DNA of 64,000 bases from Natronococcus sp. AD-5 (GTDB lineage: Archaea; Halobacteriota; Halobacteria; Halobacteriales; Natrialbaceae), in assembly GCF_030734285.1 (NCBI RefSeq), contig NZ_CP132294.1:3162001-3226000 (forward strand), given 5' to 3'. Shown piece after piece: positions 60,569 through 64,000 of the stretch (position 1 is the stretch's first letter; the number at the start of each line of letters is the position of its first letter). The notes beneath the pieces are model-generated. The model saw only the letters and a list, made by a program, of their open reading frames with translations, was not told where the DNA came from and ran no database searches. The translations under genes were made by a program, and so were the position numbers.

Positions 60569-60655
60569 GTCTAGCCGTGTGGTCACACCGTTTGCCGATA
60601 AGGTTTGTTACTCGGCCGGGAACCTGACATGTAACGCGCTCGGGATCGTCGACCG

Positions 60656-60925
60656 CTAGATCGTCTCGTCGGGGTCGTGCCGCTCGGCGGTTCGCTCGGC
60701 CTCCTCGGCGTACCGTTCGCGCGTCTCCTCGTCGGGAACCGGCTCGAGTTCCGACTCGGGGATCTCGGTCGCCGCGGTCACGGCCGAACCGCTCTGGAGC
60801 GCGGTCGCGGACCGCTCTCGCTGCTGATACTGCGAACCGTCGCGGGTCGCGTAGACGGTGGTCACGAGGTTGCGGTCGTCGAAGGTTCGTTCCACGAGCC
60901 AGCACCGGACCGTCGAGTCGCTCAT
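60656..60925 (-). CDS. Small acidic haloarchaeal-type protein, function unknown
   Basis: An 89-residue protein starting [20 protein letters not shown], followed by [19 protein letters not shown] and a charged tail ([20 protein letters not shown]). The first 60 residues look like a compact alpha-beta fold; the tail is helical. I choose the ATG at 60925 because upstream codons look random. It is divergent from uvrC, 100 bases away. No function proposed. Confidence 0.6.
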   Translation of the reverse strand: MSDSTVRCWLVERTFDDRNLVTTVYATRDGSQYQQRERSATALQSGSAVTAATEIPESELEPVPDEETRERYAEEAERTAERHDPDETI

Positions 60926-61025
60926 GGCCGGGGGTTGGAGGGCGACCGCCGAGAATGTACCGCGTCTCGTTGCAGGTCGCGACGAGGACGTCAGGCTCAA
61001 ATTCGCCGCTTCCCTAGGGCCGCCG

Positions 61026-62789
61026 ATGAACGCCGACGGGGTTCGCGACCGCGCGCAGTCGTTGCCGCGAGAGCCGGGCGTCTACCAGTTCCGGGCGGCG
61101 AGGACGACCCTCTACGTCGGGAAGGCGGTCGACCTCCGCGACCGGGTTCGGTCGTACGCCGACCCGCGCAGCGCGCGCATCCGCCGGATGGTCGACCGCG
61201 CCGACGAGATCGAGATCGCCGTCACCGACACCGAGACGCAGGCGCTGTTGCTCGAGGCGAACCTCATCAAGCGCCACCAGCCCCGGTACAACGTCCGGCT
61301 CAAGGACGACAAGTCCTACCCGATGGTTCAGTTGACCGACCACGAAGCGCCGCAGATCGAGATCACCCGCGACCCGAACGAGTCCGCGACCGTCTTCGGC
61401 CCCTACACGAACAAGCGCCAGGTCGAGACCGTCGTGAAGGCCCTGCGGGAAACCTACGGCGTCCGCGGCTGTTCGGACCACAAGTACGCCGGCCGGGACC
61501 GGCCCTGTCTCGACTACGAGATGGGACTGTGCACCGCGCCGTGCACCCGCGAGATCGACCTCGGGAGCTACGGCGAGGACGTCACCGCCGTCGAGCGCTT
61601 CCTCGAGGGCGAGACCGGCATCCTCGCCGATCCGCTGCGCCGCGAGATGGAAGCCGCCGCGCGGGACCAGAACTTCGAGCGCGCGGCGAACCTCCGCGAC
61701 CGCCTCGAGACCGTCGAGGCCTTCCACGGCGAGGGCGGCGAAGCGGTCCAGTCGGTCGGCGACGAGCGGGCCGTCGACGTCCTCGGCGTCGCCATCGAGG
61801 GCGAAGACGCCACCGTCGCCAGGCTGCGCGCCGAGGACGGGAAGCTGGTCGACCGGGACCGGCACACGCTCGAGGCGCCCGACGCCGGGACGGCGGATGG
61901 GACGCGGGATCCCGAAGCGGAGGGCGTCCCCGCCGTCCTCGCCGCTTTCATCGTGCAGTACTACGCCGAGCGCGACCTCCCCGACGCCCTGTTGCTGCCC
62001 GAACGTCACGGGGACGACGAGGTCGCGGCCTGGCTCGAGGCCGAAGGCGTCTCCGTTCGCGTTCCCGGCGCGGGCCGGGAGGCCAAGCTCGTCGACCTCG
62101 CGCTGAAGAACGCCCGGCGCAACGTCGGCGGCCGCGACGAGTGCGGCATGCTCGCGGACGCGCTCGAGCTCGATTCGGCCCGCCGGATCGAGGGGTTCGA
62201 CGTGAGCCACGCCCACGGGAAGTCGGCCGTCGGCAGCGACGTGACCTTCGTCGACGGCAGCGCCGAGAAGGCAGACTACCGCCGGAAGAAGCTCTCCGAC
62301 GAGAACGACGACTACGCGAACATGCGCGCGCTGCTCGAGTGGCGCGCCCGCCGCGCCGTCGAGGGACGAGACGACCGGCCCGATCCGGACGTGCTGCTGA
62401 TCGACGGCGGCGAGGGACAGCTCGAGGCAGCCCGCGGCGCGCTCGATAAGGTTGGCTGGGACGTGCCCGCCATCGCGCTCGCGAAGGCCGAGGAGCGCGT
62501 GATTACCCCCCGCCGCGAGTTCTCGTGGCCGGACGACGCGCCGCACCTGCACCTCTTGCAGCGGGTTCGCGACGAGGCCCACCGCTTCGCGGTCCAGTAC
62601 CACCAGACGGTCCGCGACGAGGTGAAGACGGTCTTGGACGACGTACCCGGAATCGGCCCCGAGACGCGCAAGCGACTGCTCGGCCGGTTCGGCAGCGTCG
62701 AGAACGTCCGCGAGGCGAGCCTCGCGGACCTCCGGAGCGTCGCCGGGGTGGGCGAGAAGACGGCCCGGACGGTCAAAGAGCGACTGTAA
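61026..62789 (+). CDS. uvrC: Excinuclease ABC subunit C
   Basis: A 587-residue nuclease that cuts on both sides of bulky DNA lesions with UvrA and UvrB. The GIY-YIG domain is at the N-terminus ([20 protein letters not shown]). A cysteine cluster follows ([21 protein letters not shown]). The UVR motif is at [20 protein letters not shown]. The RNase H-like nuclease has [20 protein letters not shown] and [15 protein letters not shown], and the HhH pair closes the protein ([19 protein letters not shown]). I start at 61026; an upstream open frame overlaps the divergent small gene. Confidence 0.95.
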   Translation: MNADGVRDRAQSLPREPGVYQFRAARTTLYVGKAVDLRDRVRSYADPRSARIRRMVDRADEIEIAVTDTETQALLLEANLIKRHQPRYNVRLKDDKSYPMVQLTDHEAPQIEITRDPNESATVFGPYTNKRQVETVVKALRETYGVRGCSDHKYAGRDRPCLDYEMGLCTAPCTREIDLGSYGEDVTAVERFLEGETGILADPLRREMEAAARDQNFERAANLRDRLETVEAFHGEGGEAVQSVGDERAVDVLGVAIEGEDATVARLRAEDGKLVDRDRHTLEAPDAGTADGTRDPEAEGVPAVLAAFIVQYYAERDLPDALLLPERHGDDEVAAWLEAEGVSVRVPGAGREAKLVDLALKNARRNVGGRDECGMLADALELDSARRIEGFDVSHAHGKSAVGSDVTFVDGSAEKADYRRKKLSDENDDYANMRALLEWRARRAVEGRDDRPDPDVLLIDGGEGQLEAARGALDKVGWDVPAIALAKAEERVITPRREFSWPDDAPHLHLLQRVRDEAHRFAVQYHQTVRDEVKTVLDDVPGIGPETRKRLLGRFGSVENVREASLADLRSVAGVGEKTARTVKERL

Positions 62790-62983
62790 CGTAGCGTCGA
62801 CCGATACCTCCGCCGTGCGTTCTCTCGGTAGGCGAACCGCCGGAGGGAGGGTGTGGATCGCGCGATCTGACCGGACCCCGGTCGCGGATGTCCGCGCCGG
62901 AGTACCAAAGACGATCGGAGACGAGCGTCCGCGAGCGGCCGGTGACGGCCGCGACCGTGACCGACTCGAGCGATCGATTTCGG

Positions 62984-63023
62984 ACTACGCGTAGTATGAA
63001 TGTTTCACCCGGGTGAAAAATTC
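62984..63023. promoter_or_regulatory. Two adjacent palindromes upstream of the NhaC-type gene
   Basis: ACTACGCGTAGT (62984-62995) is a perfect 12-base palindrome. Right after it, TTTCACCCGGGTGAAA (63003-63018) is a perfect 16-base palindrome, extended by GAAT/ATTC on the two sides with one mismatch to 26 bases (62998-63023). They lie about 50-90 bases before the TATA box of the antiporter gene. They could be operator sites for a dimeric regulator, or a hairpin. The rest of 62790-63102 (313 bases) shows no gene. Confidence 0.5.
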
Positions 63024-63071
63024 GTAGCGCACGGCGTTCGAATCGACGACAAGCGGAATATCACAATATTT

Positions 63072-63079
63072 TTTAAATA
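63072..63079 (+). promoter_or_regulatory. TATA box of the NhaC-type antiporter gene
   Basis: TTTAAATA centred 28 bases before the ATG at 63103. It supports that start over the in-frame ATG at 63082, which would lie upstream of the transcript start. Confidence 0.6.
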
Positions 63080-63102
63080 CGATGACTGTGAACTGCGTTA
63101 GC

Positions 63103-64000
63103 ATGACGTCAGAATTCGGTGCGCTATCGCTGGTGCCGCCGCTGCTGGCGATCGCGCTCGCCATAGTCACCCGCCGGGCGCTGCTGTCGTTGTTCATCGG
63201 CATCTGGGCGGGTGGCGTAATCATCGCAGCGGACGGCGCGGAGACCGCGCTCGAGATCGCGGCCGTCCCGCTCGTGGCCGTCGTCGAGGCGTTCGGGTGG
63301 ATCGTCGCCTCCTTCGGTGACGACACGTTCCACGCCGAGATCATCACGTTCACGTTCCTGCTGGGGGCCGGTATCGCGCTCGTCTGGCGGATGGGCGGAT
63401 CGATCGCCATCGCCCGGGTCGCCACGACCAAGGTCGACTCCCACCGCCGGGTCGGGCTGGCCGCCTGGTTGCTCGGACTGCTGTGGTTCTTCGACGACTA
63501 CGCCAACACCGCCATCGTCGGCTCCGCCGTCAAAGACGTCGCCGACGAGGTGCGGATGTCCCGCGAGAAGCTGGCGTACATCCTCGACTCGACCGCCGCC
63601 CCGGTCGCGACGTTCGGGATCTCGAGCTGGGTCGCGTTTCAGATCGGGCTCATCCAGGACGTCTACGCCTCCGATGCGATCGAGGGGGAGACCCCCTCGG
63701 CCGTCGCGACGTTCCTCTGGTCGATCCCGTTCAACGTCTACTGCCTGCTGGCGCTGTTGATGGTGCTCATCGTCGTCCTGACGCGGCGAGACTTCGGCGA
63801 GATGCTCGACGCCGAAACCCGCGCGCGGAGGACGGGGAACGTGACCCGGGAAGACGCCAACCCGCTCCAGAGCATGAAAGAGGATCTCGGCGATCCCGTC
63901 GTCGACGCGCCGTTGCTGCGGACCTTCCTCGTCCCGGTGGCCGTCCTCGTGATCGTCGTCATGGGCGGGGCGGCGATCACCGGCTTCCAGGCCGCGGGCG
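63103..64000 (+). CDS. NhaC-family Na+/H+ antiporter (partial, cut by window end)
   Basis: The first 299 residues of a membrane protein, open to the window end. Family features: SLVPPLLAIALAIVTRRALL and SLFIGIWAGGVIIA near the N-terminus, LLGLLWFFDDYANTAIVGSA with the conserved acidic pair, and LAYILDSTAAPVATFGISSW. Such carriers exchange sodium for protons, or sometimes move organic acids together with cations. At least seven membrane segments are visible so far. A promoter and two palindromes precede the gene, so regulated expression is likely. Confidence 0.88.
   Translation, partial: MTSEFGALSLVPPLLAIALAIVTRRALLSLFIGIWAGGVIIAADGAETALEIAAVPLVAVVEAFGWIVASFGDDTFHAEIITFTFLLGAGIALVWRMGGSIAIARVATTKVDSHRRVGLAAWLLGLLWFFDDYANTAIVGSAVKDVADEVRMSREKLAYILDSTAAPVATFGISSWVAFQIGLIQDVYASDAIEGETPSAVATFLWSIPFNVYCLLALLMVLIVVLTRRDFGEMLDAETRARRTGNVTREDANPLQSMKEDLGDPVVDAPLLRTFLVPVAVLVIVVMGGAAITGFQAAG

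Overview
The window reads as a piece of the chromosome of an extreme halophilic archaeon (class Halobacteria). Four things point there. The DNA is GC-rich, with strong codon bias toward GAC, GAG, CTC and GTC. The predicted proteins are very acidic. Many starts look leaderless, with a TTTAWA-type TATA element about 25 to 30 bases upstream of the initiation codon. The gene set is archaeal or haloarchaeal: thermosome, MC1 chromatin protein, EndA, Rio1 kinase, a KH-domain protein, PheS/PheT, two TrpRS genes, a bacterial-type LeuRS, an NAD-dependent DNA ligase and many Tat signals. My guess within the class is Natrialbaceae, but the sequence alone does not prove it.

Layout. 1-3036: an ECF vitamin/metal-type importer (S component, fused double ATPase, start of EcfT). 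3264-5057: HD phosphohydrolase and a P-loop kinase. 5222-7915: a phnDCE phosphonate/phosphite-type importer. 7952-17200: information-processing genes (NucS-like zinc protein, tRNA splicing endonuclease, MGMT-like protein, trpS, pheS-pheT, AbrB-like protein, MC1), then pheA at 17416-18234. 18345-23315: a more AT-rich accessory block with two ABC exporters in opposite orientation around a CPBP/CAAX-type membrane protease and two tiny ORFs. 23455-28398: peroxiredoxin, Hsp20, leuS and a YqjF/DUF2071 protein. 28612-36075: sugar-type MFS transporter, ornithine cyclodeaminase-family dehydrogenase, thermosome, and an MFS plus short-chain fatty acid permease operon. 36341-38305: KH protein, PAC2 protein and a small membrane protein.

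38370-45780 is the most accessory-looking stretch. It has a decayed copy of a phosphodiesterase gene, three tandem paralogous secreted-type proteins, a roughly 1 kb gene-poor region, a Tat-exported cupredoxin-domain protein, and a secreted protein in which period-5 repeat blocks alternate with linkers full of N-glycosylation sequons. 45781-50559: the intact phosphodiesterase, a second TrpRS, Rio1, and a selenium-binding protein/methanethiol oxidase followed by a 2Fe-2S ferredoxin. 50927-57569: an AlkP-superfamily protein, NAD-dependent ligase, and two overlapping Tat-exported phosphatases. 57599-64000: ArsA/Get3-like ATPase, a third ABC exporter paralogous to one in the AT-rich block, uvrC, and the start of an NhaC-type antiporter.

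How genes work together. Phosphorus acquisition appears twice: PhnDCE, and the exported PhoD plus purple-acid-phosphatase-like pair. The exporter/protease block could make, process or resist a peptide, but that is an inference from context. The surface-protein block is dominated by exported acidic proteins. I saw no rRNA, tRNA, CRISPR array or intact insertion sequence.
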